A DNA stretch of 47,709 nucleotides from NCBI GenBank assembly GCA_020029475.1, contig JAIBJG010000001.1, positions 1 through 47,709 of the forward strand, in the 5' to 3' direction. Both the position numbers and the translations under genes were made by a program. The notes below the pieces were generated by a model. The model had not been told where the DNA came from. It saw only the letters and a list, made by a program, of their open reading frames with translations, and did no database searches. Positions 28,408 through 36,542 of this stretch are shown in pieces (position 1 is the stretch's first letter; each line of letters starts with the position of its first letter). This DNA comes from Methanobacteriota archaeon. Lineage in GTDB: Archaea > Thermoplasmatota > Thermoplasmata > RBG-16-68-12.

Positions 28408-29592
28408 ATGAGTTTCCGCGCGGGGCCCTCCGTGTTCAAGGACCGGTCGAAGGTCTCCTTCGACTACATCCCGGAGAAGCTCCCGCACCGGGACGCCCAG
28501 ATGCAACGTCTCTTCTCGATGTTCCGCCCCGTCGGGGACAGCGGGCTCGCGTCGAACGCGTTCCTGTACGGCTCCGTGGGGACGGGGAAGACGCACACCG
28601 CGAAGCGGTTCTGTGAGGACTTCCGGCTGTACGCGAACAAGCAGGGCCGCGGGTTCGACCATGTCCACGTGAACTGCCGCCAGAAGATGGGGGACGACGC
28701 GGTCCTCCTCCACATCCTGAAGCACTTCGACGCGCGGTTCCCGGACCGCGGATTCTCGATCCCGGAGAAGCTCGACTCCCTGCGGAAGTGGCTGGAGAAG
28801 CAGCAGGTCCACCTCGCGATCATCCTGGACGAGGTCGACGTCCTCCTGAAGAAGAGCGGATCCGAGCTCGTGTACACGTTCTCCCGGTTCGGCGAGGAGG
28901 CGGGGAAGGGTAACGTGTCCCTGATCCTGATCTCCCAGCGCCGGGACTCGATCGACCGCCTGGACGCGGCGGCGATGAGCACGTTCCGCCGGACGAACGC
29001 GGTGGAGTTCCCGAAGTACTCCGAGGAGGAGCTTGCGGACATCCTGAAGACCCGGGTGGGGCTCGCGTTCCACCCCGGGACTGTGGACGACAAGATCATC
29101 GCCCTGATCGCGGACATCGCGTCCGAGTACGGGGACGCGCGGTACGCGATCGACCTCGTCGAGAGCGCGGGGTCCGCGGCGGACGCCGAGGTCGCGGATG
29201 AAGTCGGCCCGGAGCACGTGCGGATCGCGAAGGCGGGAGTGACCCAGAGCGACCTCCAGGAGCGCCTCGCAGAGCTGGACCGGAACCAGAGGCTCGTCCT
29301 CCTCGGGATTGCCCGCAAGATCCGGAAGAAGACGTACATCACGACGGGGGACGCGGAGGAGGCGTACCACGTCGTCTGCGAGGAGTTCCACGAGAAGCGG
29401 CGCGCCCACACGCAGTTCTGGAAGTACCTCCAGGACCTCGACGCGATGGGCCTGATCGACGCGAAGAAGAGCGGGGAGGGCGTCGTCGGGAAGACGACGA
29501 TGATCTCGCTGCCCGGGATCCCCGCGAAGACGCTTTCCGACAAGCTTGCGGAGATGGTTACAAAGCGTTCTAAGGGAGGGACGTTCGGGTAG
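28408..29592 (+). CDS. cdc6: Orc1/Cdc6 replication initiator
   Basis: This 394-aa AAA+ ATPase has Walker A YGSVGTGKTHTAK (Lys61), Walker B AIILDEVDVLL (Asp141-Glu142), sensor-1 ILISQRRDSID, an arginine-rich lid, and a C-terminal winged helix (YITTGDAEEAYHVVCEEFHEKR). Orc1/Cdc6 binds origin ORB sequences and loads MCM. ATG 28408 is set by the shared TATA at 28377-28384; the track's extra 98 N-terminal residues are antisense to the J-domain gene. I looked for ORB-like TTCCA...TGGAA inverted motifs on either side and did not see a clear one. Archaeal origins often lie next to this gene, so the flanks are worth a targeted search. Confidence 0.93.
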   Translation: MSFRAGPSVFKDRSKVSFDYIPEKLPHRDAQMQRLFSMFRPVGDSGLASNAFLYGSVGTGKTHTAKRFCEDFRLYANKQGRGFDHVHVNCRQKMGDDAVLLHILKHFDARFPDRGFSIPEKLDSLRKWLEKQQVHLAIILDEVDVLLKKSGSELVYTFSRFGEEAGKGNVSLILISQRRDSIDRLDAAAMSTFRRTNAVEFPKYSEEELADILKTRVGLAFHPGTVDDKIIALIADIASEYGDARYAIDLVESAGSAADAEVADEVGPEHVRIAKAGVTQSDLQERLAELDRNQRLVLLGIARKIRKKTYITTGDAEEAYHVVCEEFHEKRRAHTQFWKYLQDLDAMGLIDAKKSGEGVVGKTTMISLPGIPAKTLSDKLAEMVTKRSKGGTFG

Positions 29593-29656
29593 CGTCGCGC
29601 ACGCCGGTAGCGGGGAGTATATCAATCGGGGTGGGATTGCCTGGTGAGGCGTACGG

Positions 29657-29953
29657 ATGTCTGATCGGTGTGCGTTCGCTGCGGAAGGAGGCTGTTGGCC
29701 GGTCGGGTCGGTCGTCGCGGACCTGGAGTACAAGATTCCGATTTTGGGGGAAAGCGGTTCGCTTCCGTTGTGTGCGGTCCACGCTGCGCGGCCTTATCTG
29801 ATGGCGACTTTCATGCGTCAGATTCTGGGGAAGAAGGCGGCGGTTCGTCTGAAGGTTGTGCCTCGGGAGCCGTTTGCGAGCCTTCTTGGTGTGAAGGGGG
29901 GTCGAAAGAAGGCCGTGAAGGCGGGTCGAAAGAAGAGTCGCAAGAGGAAGTAG
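29657..29953 (+). CDS. 98-aa basic protein with a Cys-rich N-terminus and repeated Lys/Arg tail (unknown)
   Basis: This small protein has Cys5, Cys13 and CAVH (MSDRCAFAAEGGCW then LPLCAVHAARP), a possible C-x7-C...C-x2-H metal site. The Lys/Arg-rich C-terminus repeats GRKK (GGRKKAVKAGRKKSRKRK). The basic tail suggests nucleic-acid binding. Codon choice is unlike its neighbours: many T-ending codons (GTT, CGT, TCT, CTT) in a genome that mostly uses G/C third positions. A TATA-like AGTATATC at 29616-29623 and GGTGAGG before ATG 29657 support expression. I do not recognise the family. It follows cdc6 on the same strand but probably has its own promoter. Confidence 0.6.
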   Translation: MSDRCAFAAEGGCWPVGSVVADLEYKIPILGESGSLPLCAVHAARPYLMATFMRQILGKKAAVRLKVVPREPFASLLGVKGGRKKAVKAGRKKSRKRK

Positions 29954-30199
29954 GTGTAGTTGAGGAAGGTCCTCCCCGGCGGCCGGTTGCCGTGGGGGAG
30001 GGCGGGCGTCGCGAGCCTCCGCGGCCTTGTATTGTCGGCCCCGATGGATAAGTATGATGGCCTGATTGGCGAGGGGCCCCCGATCGGCCCGGTAGCGCCG
30101 GGAGTTCGATCTTCGCGGCGAGTTCGTCGAACTGGGCTCTGTACTTCTGATAATCTTGGGTCAATGTTAAAACGACGAAAAGCGTTGTAGTGGACCGGG
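29954..30199. other. 246-nt gap with low-complexity pairing and no supported gene
   Basis: No protein gene is convincing here. It holds a 7-bp inverted repeat AGTTCGA (30103-30109)/TCGAACT (30127-30133), G/C-rich pairing segments, and the TATA-like GTTAAAAC (30166-30173) of the DUF835 gene. The segment GAGGAAGGTCC (29962-29972) resembles the conserved 5' part of RNase P RNA, but the matching 3' element is missing. Confidence 0.4.
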
Positions 30200-30790
30200 A
30201 TGGGAAGACGGGTACGGTCGAGGGGCTCGATGGGATCAGCGGTTGAGCACGTCAGCGAGAGTGGGAGCGCCGTTCCCCTGGCCCCCGGCGCGTGCTACCT
30301 GATCAAGGAGAAGAAGCCGGACCTGAGTTACCGGCTGTTCACGATGCTCACCCGGGACGCGACCCCGGGACTCATCATCACCCGCCAGTACCCGGAGCGG
30401 GTGCGGAGGGAGCGGGGGATCGCGGACCGCCGGATCGTCTGGCTCAGCCACACCCCCGGGGAGGACTACCACAACCCGACCGCGATCGGGTCCCTCGCGA
30501 AGCTGATCTCGGGGTTCGTGGAGGAGGGCCAGGGGACCGCCGTGATCCTCCTGGACGGCATCGAGTACCTCTCGATCAACAACGGATTCCTGCAGACCCT
30601 GATGTTCGTCGAGCACGTGAACGAGTTCGTGATGCAGCGGAAGGCGATCGTGATCCTCCCCGTGTCCCCGGACGCGCTCGAGGAGAAGGAGCTCGCCCTG
30701 CTCGAGAGGAACATCGAGGTCCTCGAGTCGCCGATCGTGAAGATGGACCTCGAGACCCGCGAGGTCTCGAACCTCCTCGACCGGTACTGA
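30200..30790 (+). CDS. DUF835 domain protein
   Basis: This 196-aa soluble protein matches DUF835, a domain of unknown function common in Thermoplasmatota and related archaea: LAPGACYLIKEKKPDLSYRLFTMLTRD, GLIITRQYPERVRRE, ILLDGIEYLSINNGFLQTLMFVEHVNEFVM, and the C-terminal Glu-rich helix. DUF835 is often joined to signal-transduction modules; here it stands alone. The TATA-like GTTAAAAC centred about 30 nt upstream supports ATG 30200; ATG 30230 is an alternative. The metallopeptidase-like gene that follows starts 62 nt after its stop, so the two may be co-transcribed. Confidence 0.82.
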   Translation: MGRRVRSRGSMGSAVEHVSESGSAVPLAPGACYLIKEKKPDLSYRLFTMLTRDATPGLIITRQYPERVRRERGIADRRIVWLSHTPGEDYHNPTAIGSLAKLISGFVEEGQGTAVILLDGIEYLSINNGFLQTLMFVEHVNEFVMQRKAIVILPVSPDALEEKELALLERNIEVLESPIVKMDLETREVSNLLDRY

Positions 30791-30852
30791 TCCACGGAGG
30801 GACGGGAGCGCTCCGGGACATCCGCGACGAGACGGGGCGGGCCGACCTCGAC

Positions 30853-31560
30853 ATGGTCCGACGCGCCTACGAGTCCGTGCAGGCCGCGTACGCGAAATTG
30901 GGCGTGGCGCCCCAGTGGCCCGTGAGCCTCGTCGTCGAGAACATGGAGATCATGGGGGCGACTCAGAGCCGCCCCGGCGGTGGCCACCTGATCCACGTCT
31001 CCCTCCGGGCCGCGAAGAGCGAGATGCTCGCGGGGCTGATCGCGCACGAGATGGGCCACATCGCTCGCACGGAGGCCCGCCATCCGTCCCACAACCCCAC
31101 GATCCACGATCGCGCGATGGCCCGCCTTCGGGTGCCCCCAGGGTTCCGGCGGGGATTCCCCAGGCTCGCGCACAACGCGATCAACCACGTCGAGGACATC
31201 TACGCGGACGACTACGCGATGACCGTGATAGGGACGGACCGGGCCCACGGGTTCTTCGCGGAATGGGTGGGGAACGCGGCCTCGATCGCCGCGGCGGGGA
31301 CCCGGTGGGACGAGGTCGCCGGCGCACTCGACATCGCGTTCTCCCTCGGGAACCTCGCCCGCCATCGGCTCCTGCGTGCGAACGACCCGCTGCGGCGGGA
31401 GGCAGAGACGTTCGCGAAGACCCACGGGATCGAGGCGCTGGACGCGCTGACGGCTCTCTTCCGGGATCTCCCCGACCCCGTCTCCGACGCGGAGTGCGAG
31501 GAGATCCTCGTGACCCTCCTCGAGACGACCCTGAGGGAGCTCCAGCGGGCGTCCGCCTAG
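30853..31560 (+). CDS. putative zinc metallopeptidase (HExxH protein)
   Basis: This 235-aa protein contains the zincin motif LIAHEMGHIARTEARH, with the two His and Glu residues of HExxH. Downstream NHVEDIYADDYAM provides a Glu/Asp-rich segment where a third ligand could lie. No signal peptide or TM is seen, so it is probably cytosolic. The family is not clear to me. ATG 30853 is the first in-frame ATG after the DUF835 stop; an upstream non-AUG start is possible because the frame stays open. Its stop overlaps the convergent DHH gene stop in CTAG (31557-31560). Confidence 0.75.
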   Translation: MVRRAYESVQAAYAKLGVAPQWPVSLVVENMEIMGATQSRPGGGHLIHVSLRAAKSEMLAGLIAHEMGHIARTEARHPSHNPTIHDRAMARLRVPPGFRRGFPRLAHNAINHVEDIYADDYAMTVIGTDRAHGFFAEWVGNAASIAAAGTRWDEVAGALDIAFSLGNLARHRLLRANDPLRREAETFAKTHGIEALDALTALFRDLPDPVSDAECEEILVTLLETTLRELQRASA

Positions 31561-32924
31561 GGCTCCGCGGGTTTCGGGGCGAGCTGGCGGCCCACGATCT
31601 CGTCCACGAGGGTGAGGAACTTCTCCTCCTTCCCCTTCGGGATCGAGGCCCCGCTCGCGATGTTGTGGCCGCCCCCGTCCCCGCCGAGCTGGGACGAGGC
31701 CTCCCGCAGCGCGACCGCGAGGTCGAGCCCCTTCGCGACGAGTGCCTTCGTCGCCCGCGCGGAGACCTTCGTGGACCGCTCCATCACGCTCAGCCCCAGG
31801 GTCGGCTTCCTATGGTCCAGGAAGTAGTTCATCGCAATCGTCGCGACGGACCCCGCGAGGGTCGGCTCCTCCGTGTAGAAGAACTGGATGTGCTTCTTCG
31901 TGAACGGCCCCCCCGACTCGAGCTTGTGGAGGTACGCGAGGAGGCGGTCGTCGAACTCCTTCCGGATCGACTCCGCCCGCGCGAACGCTTCCTTGTCCCC
32001 GAGGCACAGGGAGAGGCCGAGCCCCTCGTACCCGAGGCGGGCGCACCCGTCCACGTACGCGCTCAGCTCGTCCGCGTACACGCCGTCCGTCGGGGTCCAG
32101 TACCGCTCCTTCACGAGGGCCTCCACGGCCTCCGCGTCCGCGCCCTGCTTCAGGAGGACCGTCGCGAGGAGGGACGTGAGGCGCCGCCGCTCCTCCGGGA
32201 CGAGCTCGTTCACGGGGACCGTCGGGTCGATCTTTAGTTCCCCCAGGAGCTTGCGGGCCCCCTCCGGGCGGCCGGAGATCCCGACGAAGTACGGGACCAC
32301 GCACCGGGCGAGGGCCTCCTCCACCGGGGCGGTCGCGAGGGCGAGGCCCCGCTCCTTCGTGAGGACGTTGCGCGCGAGGGCCTCCTCGAAGAGGGCGGCG
32401 TTCATGCCGGAGAACCCGCCGAGGTGCTGCATGTCCCCGATCGCCCCCGCCATCGCGACCCCCGCGAGGTCCCAGTTCCGCTCGTCGAGGGCCAGGGTGA
32501 AGAGCCACGTCGTCGTCGCGCCGCACGCCTCCCGGGTGCCGTCGACCCCGAAGAGGGCGGGGTTCACGTGGACGACCTTCTCGGAGTCCCGGAGGGGCTT
32601 GTGATGGTCCAGGACGATCGCGGGGCACGGGAGGCCCTCGACCCGGTCCAGCTGCCCGGAGCCCATGTCGCTCATGATCACGAGCTCGTTCGACTCCTCC
32701 TTCAACCGCTTCACGAGGGCCTCGTCGATCACGGTCGACGTGGACGCGTGGAACGCCTTCCCCGCCCGGAGCATCGCGCGCGCGAGGACCGCGGCGGAGG
32801 TCGTCCCGTCCGGGTCGTAGTGGCCGAGGATCCGGACGCGGGAGACGCCGTCGACGAGGTCGATCCCCCTCCGGGCCCGGTCGAGAAGCTCCTTCGGGAC
32901 GAGGTCCGCCAGGCTCCGCGCCAC
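31557..32924 (-). CDS. RecJ-like DHH exonuclease/phosphoesterase
   Basis: This 455-aa DHH/DHHA1 protein has motif I HYDPDGTTSAAVL, motif III LDHHKPL (the DHH signature), CGATTTWLF and the C-terminal DHHA1 Gly-rich GGDGGGHNIASGASI. It is like archaeal RecJ/GAN single-strand exonucleases that associate with the replisome. Linkage to the uS15 gene is a common archaeal arrangement. It follows the rpsO start by a 10-nt gap on the same strand and is probably co-transcribed with it. No motif residue looks missing. Confidence 0.88.
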   Translation of the reverse strand: MARSLADLVPKELLDRARRGIDLVDGVSRVRILGHYDPDGTTSAAVLARAMLRAGKAFHASTSTVIDEALVKRLKEESNELVIMSDMGSGQLDRVEGLPCPAIVLDHHKPLRDSEKVVHVNPALFGVDGTREACGATTTWLFTLALDERNWDLAGVAMAGAIGDMQHLGGFSGMNAALFEEALARNVLTKERGLALATAPVEEALARCVVPYFVGISGRPEGARKLLGELKIDPTVPVNELVPEERRRLTSLLATVLLKQGADAEAVEALVKERYWTPTDGVYADELSAYVDGCARLGYEGLGLSLCLGDKEAFARAESIRKEFDDRLLAYLHKLESGGPFTKKHIQFFYTEEPTLAGSVATIAMNYFLDHRKPTLGLSVMERSTKVSARATKALVAKGLDLAVALREASSQLGGDGGGHNIASGASIPKGKEEKFLTLVDEIVGRQLAPKPAEP

Positions 32925-32934
32925 GGCCCCCGCC

Positions 32935-33390
32935 TCACTTCACCTGGAGCTCCGCGAGGGTGCGGGAGTAGTCCCAGTCCGCGGGGAGGACGCCCTCTTC
33001 CCTGTAGTACCGGGAGAGCCGCCGGATCTTCGACTCGATGAGCTGGAGGCCGCGCTTGTTCGAGAGGTCCGCCTTGTGCGTCTTCAGGTGGCCCTGGAGG
33101 TCCACGGCCTTCTTCATCAGGCTGCTGAGGTCCTCCGGGATCTCCCGCGTGAGCCCCTTCCCCGTGAGGATCTGGGCGACGGACTTCCCCGTCGCGAGCC
33201 GGACGTTCGGGACCGCGTACGCGTCCCGGAGGCGGGCGCCAATCGCGGCCTTCGACGCGCCCTCCCCGTGGAGCTTCACGATGATCTCGACGATCTCCTC
33301 CGCGTCGAGGGGGACCCACTCCGGGTTCTTCGAGATGAACGGGCGGGTGGAGCCGTGCTGCCCCTTCCTCTTCGCGTGGATTCTCGCCAT
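32935..33390 (-). CDS. rps15: small-subunit ribosomal protein uS15
   Basis: This 151-aa archaeal/eukaryal-type uS15 begins MARIHAKRKGQHGSTRP, has PEWVPLDAEEIVEIIVKL and ends with RLSRYYREEGVLPADWDYS. The N-terminal extension over bacterial S15 is typical of archaea. uS15 binds 16S rRNA helix 22 during 30S assembly. ATG 33390 is preceded by CAAATAG (33416-33422) at leaderless distance. The RecJ-like gene 10 nt downstream is probably in the same operon. Confidence 0.95.
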   Translation of the reverse strand: MARIHAKRKGQHGSTRPFISKNPEWVPLDAEEIVEIIVKLHGEGASKAAIGARLRDAYAVPNVRLATGKSVAQILTGKGLTREIPEDLSSLMKKAVDLQGHLKTHKADLSNKRGLQLIESKIRRLSRYYREEGVLPADWDYSRTLAELQVK

Positions 33391-33415
33391 GAGGGCGTCG
33401 CCATACCTCGCATCT

Positions 33416-33422
33416 CTATTTG
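33416..33422 (-). promoter_or_regulatory. TATA box for rps15/DHH operon
   Basis: CAAATAG on the minus strand is centred 29 nt before ATG 33390. Confidence 0.5.
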
Positions 33423-33444
33423 AGGGTTGCGCGCGCCGTGCTCT

Positions 33445-35385
33445 TCATCCCGCTAACGAAGCCTCGGAGGCCTTCGCCTGCACCATGAACATCCCTCGGG
33501 GGACCGCCCGCGAGTTCTTGCACGCCGGGTAGTTCGAGCACCCGAGGAACCGCGACCCTCGGCGGCTCTTGCGGAGCATCATCCGTCCCTCCCCGCACTT
33601 CTCGCACGGTCCATGGTCCTGCTCCCACACGAACGTCTCCCGGATCCAGCGGGCGATCGCCTCCCCATGGACCCGGAGTTCTCGCAGGGCCTCCCGCAGC
33701 AACGCACGGGACTCCGCGATCACCTCGCTCGGCGTCGCGGTCCCCTGGGCGATCGCATCGAGGCGAGATTCCAACTCTGCCGTCGTCTCGTGGCGGGTGA
33801 TCGTCGGCGCATGGACGATGAGCGCCTCGACGACGGCCCGTCCGCTTTCCGTGGGTCGGACCCGCCGCCCGCCGACGTACCCGCGGTCGTACAGCTTCTG
33901 CACGATCTCGTGGCGGGTGGACTTCGTCCCGAGGCCGAGCCGCTCCATCTCCTGGACCAGGGAGCCCTGGCTGAACCGCGGGGGCGGCGGCGTCGCCCCC
34001 TCCTCCACGCGGAGGGAGCGGACCTCCAAGTCCCCGCCACGGCCGAGGTCCGGAAGAGGCGCTTCCATGGTTTCTGAGGGCAGGACCTGCCGCCATCCCG
34101 GGTCCACGACCCGCCGGCCCGTCGCGATGAACCGCGCGTCGTCGAGGTCGATCTGCACCGTCGTCACCTCGTGGGCGGCGGGGGGCGACAGGGTCGCGAG
34201 GAACCGCCGCGCGATCCCCTCGTACACGCGCCATGCGTCCGGCTTCAGCTTCGCCCGCCGCGCGGCCCCCGTCGGGTAAATCGGTGGATGATCCGTGGAG
34301 GCCGTCCGCCCACGGGTGGGCCGGATCTCCGGGAGGGCGAGGACCCGCTTCGCCTCCTCCGCGAGATCGGACTCCAGGAGCTCCTCGACCGCGCGCCTCA
34401 GACCCATCGTCCGCGGGTACACCGTGTTGTCCGTCCGCGGGTAGCTGATCAGCCCGTCGCGGTACAGCGCTTCCGCGATCGCCATCGCCCGGGCGGCGGT
34501 GAACCCGTCCCGGCTCGCGAGCGCGACGAAGAGGGTCGTGTTCAGCGGGACCGGCGGGCGCTCCTCCTGCATGTCCGAATCGATCGAGGCGATCCACCCC
34601 TCCGTCGCGAGGCCTGAGAGCCCCCGGGCCGCCTCCGCCTCGTCCCGGTGCCAGAACGGGCTCTGCGCGTGCTCCGCCCGGAACTCGTGGCCGTCCCGCG
34701 CGAACGTCGCGACGACCCGCCACCACGGCGTCGGGACGTACTCCTCGATCTCCCGCTCCCGCTCCTCGAGGAGGGCGAGGGTCGGGGTCTGGACCCGTCC
34801 CACGGACAGGATGTCCCGCCCGCGGCGGTCGCACGCGATCGAAAGGAACCGGGTGAGGACTGCGCCCCACGCGAGGTCGACGACCTCCCTTGTGGCGGCG
34901 GAGGACGCGAGTTTCTCATCGAGTTCTCCAAGGTTCTCGAAGGTCGCGAGGAGCTCGGGGCGGGTCAGGGCGGAGAACCGGGCCCTCCGGACGCCGGCAG
35001 ATGGGGAGGCCTCGTGGACGACCCGGACCGCCTCGGACCCGATCAACTCGCCCTCGCGGTCGAAGTCCGTCGCGACGATCACTTCGTCCACGGTCTCGGA
35101 GGCTTTCCGGAGGGCCTCCACGGTCTCCGGATCCGTGATCGTCGGCACGGGCTCCGCGTCGATCAGCGCGTCCAGGTCCGTGGAGTCCCAGTCGTTCAGC
35201 TCCGTCGGGTAGTCGAGGTTCAAGAAGTGGCCGCGGAGCGGAAACGCCCGCCAATCGTCCCCGGCCCTCGAGAACGTGAACTGGCTGACGCCGTCCGCCC
35301 GAAGCCGCTTCGCCTTCCCTTCGGACAGCACCGTGGCCAAGCGGAGTGCGGCGGAGAACTTCTCGGCCACAAGGAGCCGGTGCAC
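33445..35385 (-). CDS. topA: DNA topoisomerase I (type IA)
   Basis: This 646-aa type IA topoisomerase has an N-terminal Toprim domain (MHRLLVAEKFSAALRLATVL; ATDFDREGELIG), the catalytic strand GLISYPRTDNT with Tyr315, and a single C-terminal zinc ribbon (CEKCG...CSNYPAC). It relaxes negative supercoils by single-strand passage. The short C-terminus with one zinc ribbon is typical of archaeal enzymes; it has no reverse-gyrase helicase domain. ATG 35385 is fixed by TTAAATA (35411-35417). No inactivating change is seen. The gene lies next to the HxlR gene but has its own promoter. Confidence 0.94.
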   Translation of the reverse strand: MHRLLVAEKFSAALRLATVLSEGKAKRLRADGVSQFTFSRAGDDWRAFPLRGHFLNLDYPTELNDWDSTDLDALIDAEPVPTITDPETVEALRKASETVDEVIVATDFDREGELIGSEAVRVVHEASPSAGVRRARFSALTRPELLATFENLGELDEKLASSAATREVVDLAWGAVLTRFLSIACDRRGRDILSVGRVQTPTLALLEEREREIEEYVPTPWWRVVATFARDGHEFRAEHAQSPFWHRDEAEAARGLSGLATEGWIASIDSDMQEERPPVPLNTTLFVALASRDGFTAARAMAIAEALYRDGLISYPRTDNTVYPRTMGLRRAVEELLESDLAEEAKRVLALPEIRPTRGRTASTDHPPIYPTGAARRAKLKPDAWRVYEGIARRFLATLSPPAAHEVTTVQIDLDDARFIATGRRVVDPGWRQVLPSETMEAPLPDLGRGGDLEVRSLRVEEGATPPPPRFSQGSLVQEMERLGLGTKSTRHEIVQKLYDRGYVGGRRVRPTESGRAVVEALIVHAPTITRHETTAELESRLDAIAQGTATPSEVIAESRALLREALRELRVHGEAIARWIRETFVWEQDHGPCEKCGEGRMMLRKSRRGSRFLGCSNYPACKNSRAVPRGMFMVQAKASEASLAG

Positions 35386-35410
35386 CCCGTGGTCCGATGT
35401 GCCATGCTAC

Positions 35411-35417
35411 TATTTAA
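35411..35417 (-). promoter_or_regulatory. TATA box for topA
   Basis: TTAAATA on the minus strand is centred 29 nt before ATG 35385. Confidence 0.6.
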
Positions 35418-35438
35418 CACTCTGTCAAAGGGGAGGAC

Positions 35439-35840
35439 TCACGATGGGGCGATCGCCGCCACTTTCGGCGGCGGTGGCTCCGCATGGAGGTCGTGTTTCG
35501 CGGCCCAGTCCCGGAGGCTGTCGAAGACGGGCCGGAGGTCGTACGTCTTCGGGGTCGCGTCGTAGTCCACCCGGGGCGGGATCTCGTTGTACGGCGTGCG
35601 GGAGAGGAGTCCTGCATGCACGAGGTCCTTCAGCCGGTCCGAGAGGGTGTTCGGGGACATCCTCAGCCGGGTCTGGAGCTCGACGAACCGCCTCGGTCCC
35701 CCGCCCTCCTGGAGGAAGACGTGGAGGACCTCAAGGACATACGTCTTCCCGAGGACATGGAACAGCTCCCCGATCTCGCAGCCAACGTCCCCGTCCTCGC
35801 ACCCCTTGTCCATGGCGGCCTTCGTTCTCGTTCGCGCCAT
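35439..35840 (-). CDS. HxlR-family winged-helix transcriptional regulator
   Basis: This 133-aa protein has the HxlR core: C20-containing VGCEIGELFHVLGKTYVLEVLHVF, RRFVELQTRLRMSPNTLSDRLKDLVHAGLLSR (recognition helix and wing), and RVDYDATPKTYDLRPVFDSLRDWAAKH. HxlR regulators sense redox or electrophiles, often through Cys. ATG 35840 is placed by the shared 12-bp palindrome AGCATTAATGCT (35863-35874). The divergent methyltransferase gene shares this promoter, so it is a likely target. Confidence 0.88.
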   Translation of the reverse strand: MARTRTKAAMDKGCEDGDVGCEIGELFHVLGKTYVLEVLHVFLQEGGGPRRFVELQTRLRMSPNTLSDRLKDLVHAGLLSRTPYNEIPPRVDYDATPKTYDLRPVFDSLRDWAAKHDLHAEPPPPKVAAIAPS

Positions 35841-35862
35841 CGCCCTTCGCTATAGTTCAAGT

Positions 35863-35874
35863 AGCATTAATGCT
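35863..35874. promoter_or_regulatory. shared palindromic promoter AGCATTAATGCT (HxlR / methyltransferase)
   Basis: A perfect 12-bp palindrome is centred 28-29 nt from the HxlR ATG and about 31 nt from the methyltransferase GTG 35900. It could act as a symmetric TATA box and as an HxlR operator at once. Confidence 0.6.
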
Positions 35875-35899
35875 TGTTGGTACAGAGCAGGTGCCGATC

Positions 35900-36478
35900 G
35901 TGACGTTCGAGGAGATGTATTCGGGGACCCCGCCCTGGGACATCGGGCGGCCCCAGAAGGAGTTCGTCCGTCTCGAAGAGGCGGGGGAGATTGCCGGGAG
36001 GGTGCTCGACGTCGGGTGCGGGACGGGGGAGAACGCGCTCTTCCTCGCGGCGCGCGGGCACGAGGTCTGGGGCGTCGACGCGGCGCCGACCGCGATCGCG
36101 AAGGCGAACTCGAAGGCGAAGGGCCGGGACATCGCGGCGACGTTCCGGGTCCACGATGCCCTCGCGCTCAAGAAGCTCGGTCGGACGTTCGACACGATCA
36201 TCGACTCCGGGTTGTTCCATACGTTCACAGACGAGGAACGGCCGTCGTATTCGAAGAGCCTCGCGTCCGTCCTACCAAAGAAAGGGCGGTACCTGATGAT
36301 GTGCTTCAACGAGCGCGAACCCGGGACCTGGGGCCCGCGGCGCGTGACGCAGGCGGAGATCAAGTCGACCTTCCGAGAAGGGTGGCGGATCGCATGGATC
36401 CACGCGGCGCGGTTCGAGGCGCGGATGGAGGGCGGCGGGAACACGGCCCAGGCGTGGCTCGCGAAGATCATTCGGTGA
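35900..36478 (+). CDS. SAM-dependent methyltransferase (class I)
   Basis: This 192-aa protein begins FEEMYSGTPPWDIGRPQKEF, typical of small Rossmann methyltransferases, and has motif I RVLDVGCGTGENALFLAARGHEVWGVDAAP. The start is GTG 35900, chosen because the palindromic promoter (35863-35874) predicts a start near 35895. Earlier in-frame ATG 35870 lies inside the promoter palindrome. The substrate is unknown. Shared promoter with the divergent HxlR gene suggests induction by the same signal. Confidence 0.85.
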   Translation: MTFEEMYSGTPPWDIGRPQKEFVRLEEAGEIAGRVLDVGCGTGENALFLAARGHEVWGVDAAPTAIAKANSKAKGRDIAATFRVHDALALKKLGRTFDTIIDSGLFHTFTDEERPSYSKSLASVLPKKGRYLMMCFNEREPGTWGPRRVTQAEIKSTFREGWRIAWIHAARFEARMEGGGNTAQAWLAKIIR

Positions 36479-36542
36479 CCCCGGTTTCGGCCATCCCCCG
36501 GACGAAGCTTGAAATCCCGTCACGGGCTTCCCCGCGGGCTAC

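Noticed and set aside
29962-29972. GAGGAAGGTCC resembling the 5' conserved part of RNase P RNA
   Set aside because: The matching 3' conserved element (ACAGAA..GGCTTA-like) is missing in the next 250 nt, and no full-length fold is apparent.
29811-30164. Minus-strand 117-aa ORF starting LTQDYQKYRAQFDELAAKIEL
   Set aside because: The first ~25 residues look protein-like and helical, but the rest is Pro/Ser-rich antisense of the small basic gene and the start is TTG without a good TATA or ribosome-binding site. It could be a decayed gene end, but I cannot support it.
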